Of a stretch of 64,000 bases of DNA, positions 24,625-34,367 are shown one piece after another (positions within the stretch are counted from its first letter, which is position 1; each line of letters opens with the position of its first letter). The notes under the pieces are model-generated. The model saw only the letters and a program-made list of their open reading frames with translations. It made no database searches and had not been told where the DNA came from. Source of the DNA: Setophaga petechia. Lineage: Eukaryota; Chordata; Aves; Passeriformes; Parulidae. The translations under genes were made by a program, and so were the position numbers. The stretch spans positions 1,922,001-1,986,000 of the forward strand of contig JANCRA010000061.1 in assembly GCA_024362935.1 (NCBI GenBank), written 5' to 3'.

Positions 24625-27542
24625 GAAAAACGACAGGGAGATAGATCTCACTACTATGATTTCCCTTTACTGTTCTCTCTGTTGCTGCACACATCAACAC
24701 TTGTTAGCCATTGCCTTGATCAGCAGCAATTCTGAGATTACTCTCCTGTTGCTAAATAAACCACACTTTTGGGGAATCTGGAGTGTGCACATCCTTATGG
24801 AAAAAGAAATCAGACCCCGAGCATTGCACTGAGAAATGCACTCTTTGAGATCAAAGTCATTTTTAAGGGCAAACTGCATTACATGCTGCTCCTGGCAGGA
24901 CTTGAGCACCCAGCATTTTCAGTCAGCAACAGCAAAGTGCTGGCTGCTCCAAAACTTGCAGCTCTGCCTTGCACTAAACACAGCACCACACAGAACTGGC
25001 ACTTACAGCTTGAGAATATCCAGGCTCTAGTGTGAGCACTGATGGAGGCTGGCGCTCATCCACCTCACTTTGCTCCTCTTTGGCTTCTTCTCCAGGAGCA
25101 GAGGGAGCCAGGGGAGAGATGGCTCTTGGTTCAGGCATCTGTGAGAAGAGAGGAGCATGAGGGAGAGGCCATTTCCTAGCACGTAGAACCTCATTTCTTT
25201 TCACATCTACCACTACACTTTCTATGGAAAAATCATAACATTTCATAGTGACAGAGGGGTTTTAAGTTACAGCCACCAAATTAGAATGAGCCAATTCAAC
25301 AGCACTCTAGATGGATGTGAAGTTGATTTGCCTCCCTGACTGCTATCAGCAAGCAAGGCTGTCTTGGCAAAACGGAGCTTTTAGTGCTTGAAAGCACTGA
25401 AATGGAAAACTAGGAAAGCAACAATAACGCCTTTGCTACAACTGCTGCTGAAGACATAGTAAACAAAAACTGAATCACAATCCCATCCAGGGCTGGAAAA
25501 GGGCAGGAAACATTGAGCAGAAGCATCTTAGCTTGCTGGAAAAAGAGAAAAATGAACTGGCCTTCTCCTCCTAAGAAAACAACGAGCCAACAAACCACAG
25601 GATTGAAGCGTCACCCATGCCAGTGTCGAAAGCCCTTGGATGCAGTGAGGGGATGTTTGGCAGGGAAACAGTCCTTGTGCTGAGCACTCTCATGCAGGCA
25701 TTGATGGAAGTCTGCCTGAAGGTCCCTCCAGAGCCTCCCATTGTCCAGGCTAAAGCTCCCTCAGCACCTCCTCACTGGCCTTGTGCTGCACCCCCTGGCC
25801 CAGCTCCCCTGTCCTTCTGTGCACACGCTGCAGCCCCTCCATGACTTTCTGCTTGCCAGGGGCCCACAAGTGCACACAGCACTCCAGCTGTGGCCGCAGC
25901 ACTGTCCAGCACAGGGCCACGCTCACTGCCCTGCTCCTGCTGCCCCACTGCTGCTGACACAGGCCACCATGCCCTTGGCCTTCTTGGCCCCCTGGCCACA
26001 CGCTGCCTCATCTTCAGCTGCTCAAGGCCGCCAGCCCTGCGTCCTCTTGGCCCATGCAGCTCCCCAGCCACAAAGCTGCTCTTTTGTCTTAAATTGCAGC
26101 CTCCACCATTTCAAGAGGTCCTTCCTTTTCCACAACCACATCTTATATGTAGATATTATAAGATTTGATAGGAATAGAATTCTAAGGTACTCTTAATTTA
26201 AATGGTGTAATACATCTCTACAGGAATGTGCTCTTAGTTAAATACTCCACCCTATATGCTGTAGGAAACAACGTTCTTTCTGCAAAACTGGACTTGTAAT
26301 TTTTCAAAGCGCTGAGATGGAAATTTAAAAATTACCACTTATTCCTTTGGTTTTTTTTTTTGCTGTCTTGAAAATGGATTTTCTTCCAGCCTTCCTAGCT
26401 GGCCCTCTATATTCTACTGCCACTGGCCAAGCTCACATCTTCCTCTACAATGCTTAAACACCAGGACCATGAAATGTTCCTTTCTCACTCACCTCAGGAT
26501 CAGCACCGCTGAACACACGCCTCAGGTGACCTAAGTGGGCAGGGGGAAATGAGCCAGATGCTGTGAGAAAACCGCCTGGGCTGCTGAATCCCACAGAACA
26601 AGTCAACCCAAACTGAGATGATTTCCCGTTTCCCAACATCTCTCTAGGAGACACATTTCACTCACACAGCCAGCAAGAGATCAGGTCAATAATCTTTCTT
26701 TTGCCTACACTTTGGCCTGTTTTGCAAGTAAATGACTAGAAACATGACCAAGAAAATGCAGATTTTTTTTTTAATACTCAAGGCTCCTGTTCTATCAAAG
26801 ACTTAAAACAGCTTCTATAATTCTCTTTTTCAGGTACTTTTTTTTAAAATCAGTTGCATGCAGCAATTCTCATTAACTTGCTGGAAATGCTTGCCCAGAA
26901 AAGCTTCCCCAAAATCTTCCTGAGCTGTGGCAGTTCTTTGTGAAACAGTACAGCATCAGCTCCAAGGTTTAGGAACAGACACTCACTTCTTTGGAGTTTG
27001 CATTTCATTGCAAAGGGAAGATCACTACTTTAACCCTCAGTAGAGGGTCAAGTTAGACAGTCAGATCCTTTCTAGAGAAACTGTAGAAAGAAAGAAACTC
27101 TCCCTGAATTCTGGAAACAACTGCAGAGTTTTTAGAAGGCCTTCCAAGAAGGTCTGCCAGTCTACATTTTCAAAGGTGTCTTGCTTGTCCCAGCAAACTG
27201 AGGAAAGGACAGACTCTGCTGCCACAGACTCTCCCGTGGAGGGAACAGAAGCCCTGCAGGTTCCCTTGCAAATGCTGCCCCTGTGGCTACAGACACCCCC
27301 TATTTAGCTAAATGTCTTGACAGGAGCTTTGCCAAAACAGTGGCATCCTAATGCTCTTTCTGTTTCAAAATCAGACACTCAGCCACTAAGAAAGAGCAGG
27401 GAGAAATACAAAAGCCTTGTTAGGTTACACCTTAACCTAAGCAGAAGGGAAACGTCTACTTACGTGTGAAGTGTGTAACGTAATAGATGGAATAAGCAAC
27501 GCCATATGCAGCAAAAGCTGCAGTGGCCAAATGGTGAAACAT
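13502..27542 (-). CDS. Anchor-coiled-coil-PAK-like Ser/Thr kinase, 15 exons, predicted 608 aa
   Basis: Spliced minus-strand gene. Exons: 27542-27464, 26530-26493, 25138-25007, 23556-23422, 23143-23006, 22945-22811, 22391-22133, 20652-20550, 19531-19483, 18711-18599, 17950-17833, 17146-17047, 16645-16449, 15104-14967, 13594-13502. Every junction has AG/GT and matching phase, the coding sum is 1827 nt, and no internal stop was seen. Residues 5-24 are hydrophobic and followed by Arg-rich sequence, suggesting a membrane or organelle anchor with a cytosolic C-terminus. Residues about 84-219 are Glu/Gln/Lys-rich with coiled-coil character. The kinase domain spans about 331-595: VAIK (K360), alpha-C E376, HRDVKSDN (D450, N455), DFG (468-470) and a PAK-type activation loop with T484. 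Odd points: the first Gly of the glycine loop is Lys (K338), and APE is APQ (495). No CRIB/p21-binding motif is visible. Group I PAKs are Rac/Cdc42 effectors, so regulation here must differ. PAK3-like expansion is known in songbirds. The fusion architecture is my inference from splicing logic. Confidence 0.8.
14455..14830 (+). mobile_element. CR1 LINE 3' region (diverged)
   Basis: Plus-oriented CR1-like text: a block resembling 'gacttattgccactttcca', then 'aggtgccccatccctgcaat' and 'agatgtccctgctcattgca'. Lies in the last intron of the kinase gene. Confidence 0.6.
14967..15104 (-). CDS. Kinase gene exon 14 (138 nt), C-lobe
   Basis: [13 protein letters not shown], then [20 protein letters not shown]. 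This equals the PAK C-lobe around LIATNGTPEL and RGSAKELLQ, with the subdomain XI Arg kept. CCAG acceptor, GTAAAA donor. Confidence 0.9.
16449..16645 (-). CDS. Kinase gene exon 13 (197 nt), DFG and activation loop
   Basis: [14 protein letters not shown], then [13 protein letters not shown] and [20 protein letters not shown]. Matches the PAK activation loop (STMVGTPYWMAPE), with Glu to Gln in the APE motif. GTAAGG donor. Confidence 0.92.
17047..17146 (-). CDS. Kinase gene exon 12 (100 nt), catalytic loop
   Basis: Contains the catalytic loop [11 protein letters not shown] and DGSVKL. Catalytic Asp and Mg-binding Asn are kept. CTCAG acceptor, GTCAGT donor, phase 1 out. Confidence 0.9.
17833..17950 (-). 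CDS. Kinase gene exon 11 (118 nt), hinge
   Basis: Encodes [20 protein letters not shown] and a C-terminal segment ending AAISREV. It corresponds to the PAK hinge VMEYLAGGSL. TTTCAG acceptor, GTCAGC donor. Confidence 0.9.
18599..18711 (-). CDS. Kinase gene exon 10 (113 nt), VAIK and alpha-C
   Basis: Starts [16 protein letters not shown], with the ATP-anchoring Lys, then NEIMIMK carrying the alpha-C Glu and NVVNYLD. Strong match to the PAK family (NPNIVNYLDS). GTGAGA donor. Confidence 0.9.
19483..19531 (-). CDS. Kinase gene exon 9 (49 nt), glycine-rich loop
   Basis: TTTCTAG acceptor, GTAAAT donor. Encodes (G)[16 protein letters not shown], which aligns with the PAK segment GTV.TALD..TGQE just before the VAIK lysine. 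Confidence 0.8.
20550..20652 (-). CDS. Kinase gene exon 8 (103 nt), start of kinase domain
   Basis: AACAG acceptor, GTAAGA donor (a GTGGGT five bases earlier is out of phase), phase 1 in and 2 out. It ends HSFGKLLKG, leading into the glycine-rich loop completed by the next exon. Confidence 0.65.
21535..21735. repeat. A/C-rich low-complexity tract
   Basis: Runs of A with interspersed C (AAACCC-like) for about 200 bp inside a kinase-gene intron. Any open frame here is compositional. Confidence 0.8.
22133..22391 (-). CDS. Kinase gene exon 7 (259 nt), linker
   Basis: T-rich tract with TTTGAG acceptor, GTACGT donor, phase 0 in and 1 out. It contains an Ala run and a Ser/Gly-rich stretch, then [15 protein letters not shown]. 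No CRIB motif visible. The acceptor choice is the only nearby one that keeps phase with exon 6. Confidence 0.6.
22811..22945 (-). CDS. Kinase gene exon 6 (45 codons), coiled-coil type
   Basis: T-rich tract then CGAG acceptor, GTGAGT donor, phase 0-0. Encodes [20 protein letters not shown] followed by a Lys/Glu-rich helix ending QSLQKQ. A possible further small exon starts at 22548 after TTCTTCAG ([10 protein letters not shown]), but no good donor was found and it is left out of the model. Confidence 0.7.
23006..23143 (-). CDS. Kinase gene exon 5 (46 codons), coiled-coil type
   Basis: TGTACAG acceptor, GTGAGT donor, phase 0-0. Charged helical sequence including [19 protein letters not shown]. 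Confidence 0.7.
23422..23556 (-). CDS. Kinase gene exon 4 (45 codons), coiled-coil type
   Basis: TGTGCAG acceptor, GTAAGT donor, phase 0-0. Gln/Glu-rich helical sequence such as [13 protein letters not shown] and [13 protein letters not shown]. Confidence 0.7.
24541..24625 (+). repeat. (GATA)n microsatellite
   Basis: About 20 GATA units with few interruptions, in the intron between exons 3 and 4 of the kinase gene. Confidence 0.95.
25007..25138 (-). CDS. Kinase gene exon 3 (44 codons)
   Basis: CACAG acceptor, GTAAGT donor, phase 0-0. Pro/Ala/Glu-rich, with [14 protein letters not shown]. It begins with an internal Met codon, which could be an alternative start giving a cytosolic form. Confidence 0.65.
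25690..26075 (-). mobile_element. CR1 LINE fragment (minus)
   Basis: The plus strand reads the reverse complement of CR1 ORF2 end sequence: an '...ggcccacaagtgcacacagc' block, then a stretch on the rarely diverged 'cccttggccttcttggcccc' theme. In intron 2 of the kinase gene. Confidence 0.6.
26493..26530 (-). CDS. Kinase gene exon 2 (38 nt)
   Basis: CACTTAG acceptor, GTGAGT donor, phase 1 in and phase 0 out. Encodes (R)[12 protein letters not shown]. Too short to recognise alone; supported by phase and splice-site quality. Confidence 0.6.
27464..27542 (-). CDS. Kinase gene exon 1: hydrophobic N-terminus
   Basis: ATG at 27542, with A at -3 and an in-frame TAA six codons upstream, so this start is favoured. 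It encodes [20 protein letters not shown] and a few more residues, a hydrophobic segment, and ends in phase 1 before GTAAGT. The next exon adds RHLRR, so positive charge follows the segment. Confidence 0.7.
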
Positions 27543-27586
27543 TGTCACTTTTGAAAGTTAGGTAAATAATAGAAGAAACAAGGCTC

Positions 27587-27614
27587 TTGTCAGTGGGCAG
27601 TTGCCCACTGACAA
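27587..27614. promoter_or_regulatory. 13-bp perfect inverted repeat upstream of the kinase ATG
   Basis: TTGTCAGTGGGCA (27587-27599) and TGCCCACTGACAA (27602-27614), separated by two bases, 45-72 bp upstream of the start codon. It could be a dimer-binding site or a 5' UTR hairpin. No transcription start could be fixed. Confidence 0.7.
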
Positions 27615-27619
27615 AGGCG

Positions 27620-29256
27620 CCAAGCAGGGAAGTTCTGCTCTGAGCAAGGCCTAAGTCTGCTCTGGCACTCAGGCCTTCTGTGCACCAAGGCAACCTTCTG
27701 ATGTCACTATGACGACGTGGCAACCATGCCTGACATCACAAAGCAAATGCACTCTGTTGCTCTGAGTTTATGCAAAGCAATAACCAACCTTCCCTAGAGC
27801 AAACACAAAATAGCCAAGGAAGTTCTCCTCTATCATAAAGCAGCACAAATTCTCCTCATGGGCCAAAGCCCGGGTTTCAGGGGATCCAGGAGGAACTCCA
27901 AGAGTGCCCCAAGCACCTACGGCCTGTACCTCAGCTGAGCACTCAGATGGGACACAAGCAAAGGAAACCAGACCAAGAAAATGGCGCACAGCATTGCAGA
28001 TGTGAGAAATGACTCTCACTTTTAACATTTTAAAGGTTTATTAAACCTTAACGAAGGAATGAATAAAGAAAAACTGTAGCATTGAGAGTCTCCATGACTA
28101 GCTGCCATGTACTCATCTACAAGAAGGATGCTCTGCCTTTTATGCCCTTAGCTCCTCCAAAAGTTTTGTCAGTCAACTCTTTCTCTGCTGTCCATTGCTG
28201 GAGATTACTTTCTTGCATCTTGACTGGAGGTCAGGTGTTGTTCCACCCTGCCTGCTGGTCACAAGCCAGCCCTCCCCAAATGCCCTGACTACCAAGGCTA
28301 TTACAAGGGGGAGGGGAAAGTAGACTATGGGGGAGGATATATTACAATGTCATCACTACACATTTGAACATCCACATAACATCTATTTCTTAATTGTCAG
28401 AGCCAACCATTACATTACTGATCTAGAACACACAGAACCAGGAGAGAAAGCACTGCTGGCATCACAGCTGAAATCCTCCCTAACAAATCTCCCCACATAT
28501 TTGCACATTTATTGGACATGCCCAGGCCTCTGGTGCATGTACATCTCTGCCTTTATTTCCCTTTGGCAGCAGTCGAACTGGCAGCATCTGCCCGCCTGCA
28601 GCAGCTGCTCCAGGCTGGGAACGCCACTGGCGGTGCTGATTTCCAGAGGCTTCTGTGTGCCAGGGGAAGCCAAGGCAGGAGCGGGTTGAACGGTGCTGGC
28701 GCTGCTGCTGCTGCTCTGTGCCAGAGAGCCCCGGCTGGGCAGGGCACGGTGCCCACTGCGCTGCGGGCTCTTTCTCCTGCCACAGCTGGGCACACCTGGG
28801 AACAAGGCATGACAACTTGTGGGCAAACCAAGGGGTTTCTGGGGCTGCACTGCTCTGCACACACCCAGGACACCTGCAGCACAGAATTTTAATCCTCAAA
28901 CAGGGGAACCAGAGGGAAACAGCTGGAAAAGATTTCATTTGAACCTTTCTTACCGGTTCAACAGAAGTCTTCAAAATGAACATTACCAAGCAGGGCCCGA
29001 TCCCTGCTGCCAGCTCAGGGTTAGAAAGGAGGCAATACTTGATTCAGTGCTGGGTGTGTGGGGAATCACTTCCCTAATACGTGCACACCCAGCAATCTCA
29101 CTTACTAGTTTGTATCCATGGATCTAAGACATATTCAATACTTTGCTGAAACTCACAGGTAAATATTCCCCCAAATGATTTGATTTTCTGATTGACACTT
29201 ATTGATTTATTGACACTTAAATCACTTCTCAAAATCTACTGACGTGAGAATACGAG
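27620..29256. other. Upstream flank of kinase gene, unassigned
   Basis: No exon or repeat family named. 28560-28860 is GC-rich with open frames on both strands and no recognised motif. Confidence 0.3.
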
Positions 29257-29420
29257 TGTCCTGCAGGTCCCTGCTGGTCATGGTCACAGGTTCGGGAGGA
29301 GACCCATGCACAAAATAACCCAGGGCAAAACTGGACTTGCAAAGCAAATTTATTCTATTCGTTGCAGTAGCAAATAAGACATACCCACCCCTGGATTCCT
29401 AAAAATCTGCTGAGCAGGAG
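29257..29420 (-). mobile_element. Possible minus-oriented LTR fragment
   Basis: Plus strand starts TGTCCTGCAGG. The minus strand carries AATAAA around 29350 followed by about 90 bases to ...GCAGGACA, an R-U5-like layout. The other end is not found. Confidence 0.3.
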
Positions 29421-29879
29421 ATGGAGATGGAGCGTGGTGCTCGGCAGCAGGGGCAGGTAGGCAGTGCACTTTCAGGACATCCCCTGGATCAAAACGCTGT
29501 GCGTCTCATCCTTCTCACCCTTCTTGCTCAGAACCAGGCCTTGTATCTCCTGCTCAGGGGTGGAATTTCCCAGTTACGGCATCAGCTCACACATGGCTGG
29601 CGTTTGAGATGAGGGCAATGAATCAAGGATTTAAAAGAACTGGAAGAGTTAAAATTTTAGCAAGATTTAGTTCGGGGGAAAGAGTAGAGCAAGAAGAGTA
29701 GAAATAATAAGGGACAGTTAATTCTCAGCAGATCAGGTAGTTAAGGCTAGGGTAATATATCACTTGCCTGTCTTTACTATGCTTAAAGAAGCAGGATAGG
29801 ATGGATGGATGGATTTCTTTGTGACAAACAAGAGGATTGCAGCCTGCACCTGGGCCCCAAAACTTCAGCTGTAGCCAAG

Positions 29880-30252
29880 GGGTGTGAAAGCCTGCCAACA
29901 GCTCATAAGTAAAGAGGTCAAACTGAGGAAGACGTCTTGGCCTTCATCAGAAGGAGACCATTCCCCACTTTCAAACCCACCAACCCATTTGAAGTGAAAG
30001 ACTGCAGAAATGTGAAGGAACTTTGGACTCAATTATAACACATTTTAATACAAAGGGAGGTTGGTGGGGTTACCTAATGAATATGTATTAGGGTTTTTGG
30101 GAACTATATGAATATGTAAGACATTTTTAGATAAGTAGTGAGCCAGTGATTCTTCACAAAAGTGTTTAGGAGACGACTCCTCGTGTGCCTGGTGCTGTAA
30201 TAAACATACCACCTTCTAACTTTAACTGTGGTGAGTTCTATTCCACACTTCA
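29880..30252 (+). mobile_element. LTR with adjacent primer-binding-like site
   Basis: AATAAA at 30199-30204 is followed 48 bases later by ...CACTTCA (end 30252) and TGGTGACCGCGGC at 30254, a PBS-like start similar to tryptophan-tRNA-primed elements in its first 8 bases. The 5' LTR edge is uncertain. Downstream sequence to 31200 has no recognisable gag. Confidence 0.5.
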
Positions 30253-31215
30253 TTGGTGACCGCGGCAGGAACGCTTCTCTGCTCCAGCAAGAGCAACCGG
30301 GCTGTGGACGTCTCTGGGCGCTGCCAGGACATTCCTTTCCTGGAGGCACCTCCGCTCTCGGCTGTTCCTTGTGGGGGACAGACAAGACTGCTGGGACTGT
30401 GGAGAAAGGGAATGTTGAACTCTGTATAAAGTAACCCTTAAGGCATATGCAGGGGAAAGGCTGTTCACAATTCACACAGAGATGTCGTGTGCACAACGTA
30501 CGCCTGTACAGTTTGATTTGGGTCTGGCTGCCGGCAGAAAGGATTTGCTGTGTCAATAAGGACCTGCTAGCAATTCTGGGGTGAATTGAGCAAATCCTGT
30601 TTTATTGCTGCTCTTTCTCCTGTGTGTTGTAATTGTGGTTGTGTTTGCAGTGTGTGAATGTTTGAGGAAGATGATGTGGGTGGATGCTGATGTGGTGGAT
30701 GGTGTGTGTTGTGTTGAGAAAAGTGAGCACTCTGTCCCCTCATAAAGAGATACTCCTTTCCCGGTGAGCTTGTGTGTGTGGACTTTCTAATTGCAGGGGT
30801 GGCATTCCCTGGGACACCTGGTGCTTGGGTATATAGGGGGGTTGAGTGGTTTTTCTCCCACATTGCAGTCATTTGGGACTATATGATTGTGTTTGGGGAG
30901 ATTTTAGGATTTTTTTTGCAAAAGGTGCAGGAATTTATGCATAAAATTACAGTGTGGTGATTTCTGTATGTTGAACTATGGTAGTTCCTTTCTACTACCC
31001 CCCTCCCCCAGGGTTTAAAATCTCCTACCACGAGATGGACGCTCTCTTTCCTCTCCTGGACATCCTCTTTCCTCTCCTGGACGCTCCCTTTCTCTCCTGG
31101 AGTTGTTCACCATTAAAGCTGTGGGACTTTGGTCCTGGGAAGAAAGAGAGCCTCTCGTCTTTTGCTTTTGTCCTTGTCAGTGTCACTGGGGTCCAGAGCT
31201 CGCCAGACTGATCCC
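30253..31215. other. ERV leader-like / unassigned sequence
   Basis: GT-rich and C-rich stretches with no gag or pro motif. 31020-31195 may be part of another LTR: a TTTAAAA box, ATTAAAG, and an end near 31195 in GTGTCA. Confidence 0.35.
31033..31100 (+). repeat. 21-bp tandem repeat, three units
   Basis: Three consecutive units built on CTCTTTCCTCTCCTGGACG, the last shortened by one base. Looks like a U3-type tandem repeat. Confidence 0.8.
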
Positions 31216-31722
31216 CCAAGAGGTGAAAACCGACAAACGGCCCCACATACACAGCTCAAAAATTGGCCACATTTCTGATGGACTGGGGTGTTTGCCACAC
31301 TTTTGGAATTCCATATTCCCACACAGCTCAGGCACTTGTTGAAAAGACACACCACTCTCTAAAACCCATTCTAGATCAACAAAAGGGAGAGTGGCCCAAG
31401 CAACACCTCTGATAAGGTTGAGCAAAGCTTTAGATGTCTTTATATTTTGAAGAGCTCATTTGCAGCACCTAATCCTCCAACTTTTGGGCACTTTTCAAAC
31501 AGCACACAGGCAAAATTGAAAGAAAATCCTTCAGTTTTGTTTAGAAACCTTGAGTTAGGACAAATTGAAGGACCATTTCCACTAATCACTTGGAGCAAAG
31601 GGTGTGCTTGTGTTTGCACAGGTGCCGGACCTAAGTGGGTCCCCACGAAGGAGGCGAAACCGTCTCATACACAAGAGCACACCGACAATTCCACCAGCAG
31701 GGAAATGAGCACGCAGACATGA
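31216..31722 (+). pseudogene. Retroviral integrase remnant (class II type)
   Basis: Starts inside the integrase core at the KTD..P...S catalytic-Asp region. It continues through a GIPYNPQ-like region and RLSKALDVFIF, and ends with the C-terminal DNA-binding pattern GPFPLITWSKGCACV and GPKWVP. There are frameshifts and at least one stop before 31440; the last part is one open frame (31447-31722). No reverse transcriptase upstream. Confidence 0.75.
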
Positions 31723-32026
31723 GCCGCACGGAGAAACTACGGATCGTGCCAGACGTTCCCTGTTCAACCTGGGAAAGCTACAAATCTTGAGTTTGATGTT
31801 GATTTTTGGACTGTGAAACTGGTTTGTATCATAGAGCTCTTTCAGCAAAAGCATGGTGTCCATTGTGTTCCAAAGAATTCTAAGATATCCAAATTTGTAA
31901 AAATTGAAGGTTGGAGGGACAGTTTAGTGCCCTATAGTTGGCCAGTCTCTGAACAAGTGCTAAAAGATTTGCTTGAGAACTGAAATAGATGGGGAAGCTT
32001 TTGTCAAAAAGCAGCTGAACAGGAAC

Positions 32027-33399
32027 ATGGAATTTGATCAGATGATATACTGGTACTTGTTGGTTTTGCTTGCTTGCTTTTGCAGTGCATATATGCCTGT
32101 GGATCAACCAAAAATGAATGTTTGCCTTGCTTTAGCCAAGTCAGCAGGTTCAGACACCATGTGTTTGACCAGTTTGATCCCAGACAAATCCTTTGTGACC
32201 TGTTTGGTCAGTGTGCCAGTGCCAGCCAAGAGGTGGCCAATACCCAACCATGACAAATATTGGTGTGAGGCTGCCAACGAGACCAGTTCATAACCAGCTG
32301 GCATCATTGGATCCCTGATCTTCTTAAAGCACCTTCTGAACCTCAAGAATTGGAATTCTTGCTTTATTTCTAATGGAATTTTGTGCTGAGTTTCAGTACC
32401 AGGGAGATCCACAGTTAAATGTTACTCCCCATCATCCTGAGGACAGATACTCAAGTTTGTGGTGCAATTGTACTACCCAGTGTCCCCTAAGAGTGAAAAT
32501 GCTGACAAGTAGATGACCTAGATGAGTTCCCACGACAAGGAGCAACAGAATATTGGCTTCTTTGTGGAGACAGAGCCTGGCAGGGCATTCCCTCAAAAAT
32601 TAAAGATGGCCCATGTAGCATCAGACAACTGACTGTGATAGCACCTATTGTTGAAAAAACCATCAAGAGAAAACACAGAGAAAAAAGATTTGCCCCTCAT
32701 TATGATGAAAACTGTAATAGCAATTTCAGACTCCAGGGCCCTGAAAAATGAGTTACATCCACTTTATTTCTACATCAACTTGCCTTGAGGGATGCATTGA
32801 AACCATTATACCGATTGGGGTGTTGGCTGAAGAAAGAAGACAGTGCTACTTCCATTGCAATTAGGGACATGATGACTGATATTAGTGTAGTCAGACATGC
32901 AACCTTAAAGAACAGAGCAGCAATTGATTTTCTTTTACTGGCATATGGACATGGTTGTGAGGAATTTGAAGCATTGTGTTCCATGAACCTGTCTGATCAC
33001 TCTGAAATCATCCATAAAAGCATACAAAAGCGGAAAGATTTGACAGCTCCAATTAAAGAAGATGGTGGGTCATGGTCAGATGATTTGTTCCAAGGATGGA
33101 GCTTTGCATCTTGGCTAAGGGAACTTTGTAAAATAGGTCTCTATGTACTGGGTGTTTTGGTAGTGATACTAGTAGTAATACCTTGCATACCTCAGAGTGT
33201 ACGACAAATGATGGACAAAACTCTCAAAGAAGTTTTTATCACACAAGAGAGAGAGATAGGAAATGGATTCACAGAGAGTTCTCAAAATCTCACACAGATG
33301 GTGGATGAAGGTATAGACATGGAGAAAGGTTTTGAATTAAGACCTTGGAACAGACGAGACTTTTTTGGAACAATGACTAGTAATTGCTATCAGACATGA
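32027..33399 (+). pseudogene. ERV env remnant, alpharetrovirus-type transmembrane subunit
   Basis: ATG at 32027 opens a signal-peptide-like stretch (YWYLLVLLACFC) and a Cys-containing surface-subunit start to a stop at 32293. The surface part is then broken by stops and frameshifts. From 32785 a 204-codon frame carries the transmembrane subunit: the NRAAIDFLLL immunosuppressive-type region, a Cys motif at GHGCEEFEALCS, and a membrane anchor (VLGVLVVILVVIP). The usual C-X6-CC motif reads C-X6-CS, so the cysteine that commonly bonds to the surface subunit is changed. A dead envelope, in plus order after the integrase remnant. Confidence 0.8.
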
Positions 33400-33584
33400 C
33401 TTATGCCCTTTGAACTGACTGGACTTTCACAGCATTAAAATTGCTGTGTTGGAATATAGCAAGGTTTAATGCGAGCAAAAAGGATGCTTTAAGCAAGTAA
33501 TAAACAGGTATACTATAGTAAAGCTATGAAATGCAAGGTAGTCAATAAGCAACACGGTTACAAAGGTTTCTTTTTAGTTATACC

Positions 33585-34164
33585 AAGAGAGGGAATTGTG
33601 GGAATCCTTCAAATCAGAGAGTTTTGGGAAAGCTGCCAAGGGCAGACCTCAGAGACAGCAGAACTGCAATTCAAGCTAAGCAGCAGCCATAAGATTTGTC
33701 AGCAGAAATCTTCTATAAGAAGTAGAAAAATAAGGACAAATAGAACAATGGTCTGTGTATTAATGCTTGGTTGGAATAACTCCCTAAGCTTCAAAAAAGT
33801 ATCTCTAGCAAGATATTAGGAACTTCTAAGCTTAATAATGGAGCTCTGTGCATTGTGTTTTAAGGCTTACAAGCAGGTATTGTATTCAAAACAAGGAAGC
33901 GCTGTTTTAACAAATGGTACGTGTGCTTCTAGTGGTTGAGTAGAACTACTGTCAATATGCTTCTGCTTTGTGTGATGGGTCAAAAAAACTTTTCAATTAA
34001 GTTGTACCATTAAGTTCTTTGTGTGCTGCCAGGGACATAAGCTGCTGGCATCTTCCCATTGTCATAACCATGGAATGAGACTGATGCTGGAAAACAAACA
34101 GCTCGAGCTGCGTTCCTCAGCAGTCCCATCCCATTCATGATTCGTACATAGACCCCGGGCAGCA
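33585..34164 (+). mobile_element. Polypurine tract and probable 3' LTR
   Basis: Purine run AAGAGAGGGAA, then TGTGGGAATC at 33597. The block ends ...GGGCAGCA at 34164. Its last 410 bp (33754-34164) match the solo LTR at 10204-10612. Either one 568-bp LTR, or an LTR start followed by a second insertion. Confidence 0.6.
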
Positions 34165-34260
34165 ATAGAATATAGAATATTCCATTGAATATAGAATAGA
34201 AAATAGAATACAGAATATAGAATATCTATGATAAATGATTGGGTATTATTTCATTCATTT
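34165..34260 (+). repeat. AT-rich (ATAGAATAT)-type repeat
   Basis: Irregular tandem copies of ATAGAATATAGAATA directly after the LTR end. Confidence 0.75.
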
Positions 34261-34367
34261 TGATATCATTTTATTTAATATAGATTTATATCTTTTCATT
34301 TCATATAGATTTGTTTTCTTCCTCCAGCTTGGGAGAGTGAAGATTTACAACACTGCAAAACCATCTG

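Noticed and set aside
24541..24625. GATA tract as a CRISPR-like or regulatory array
   Set aside because: A simple tetranucleotide microsatellite with no spacers.
28480..28989. 169-codon minus-strand frame upstream of the kinase as an extra 5' exon
   Set aside because: No in-phase splice link, and an in-frame stop lies just upstream of the exon 1 ATG.
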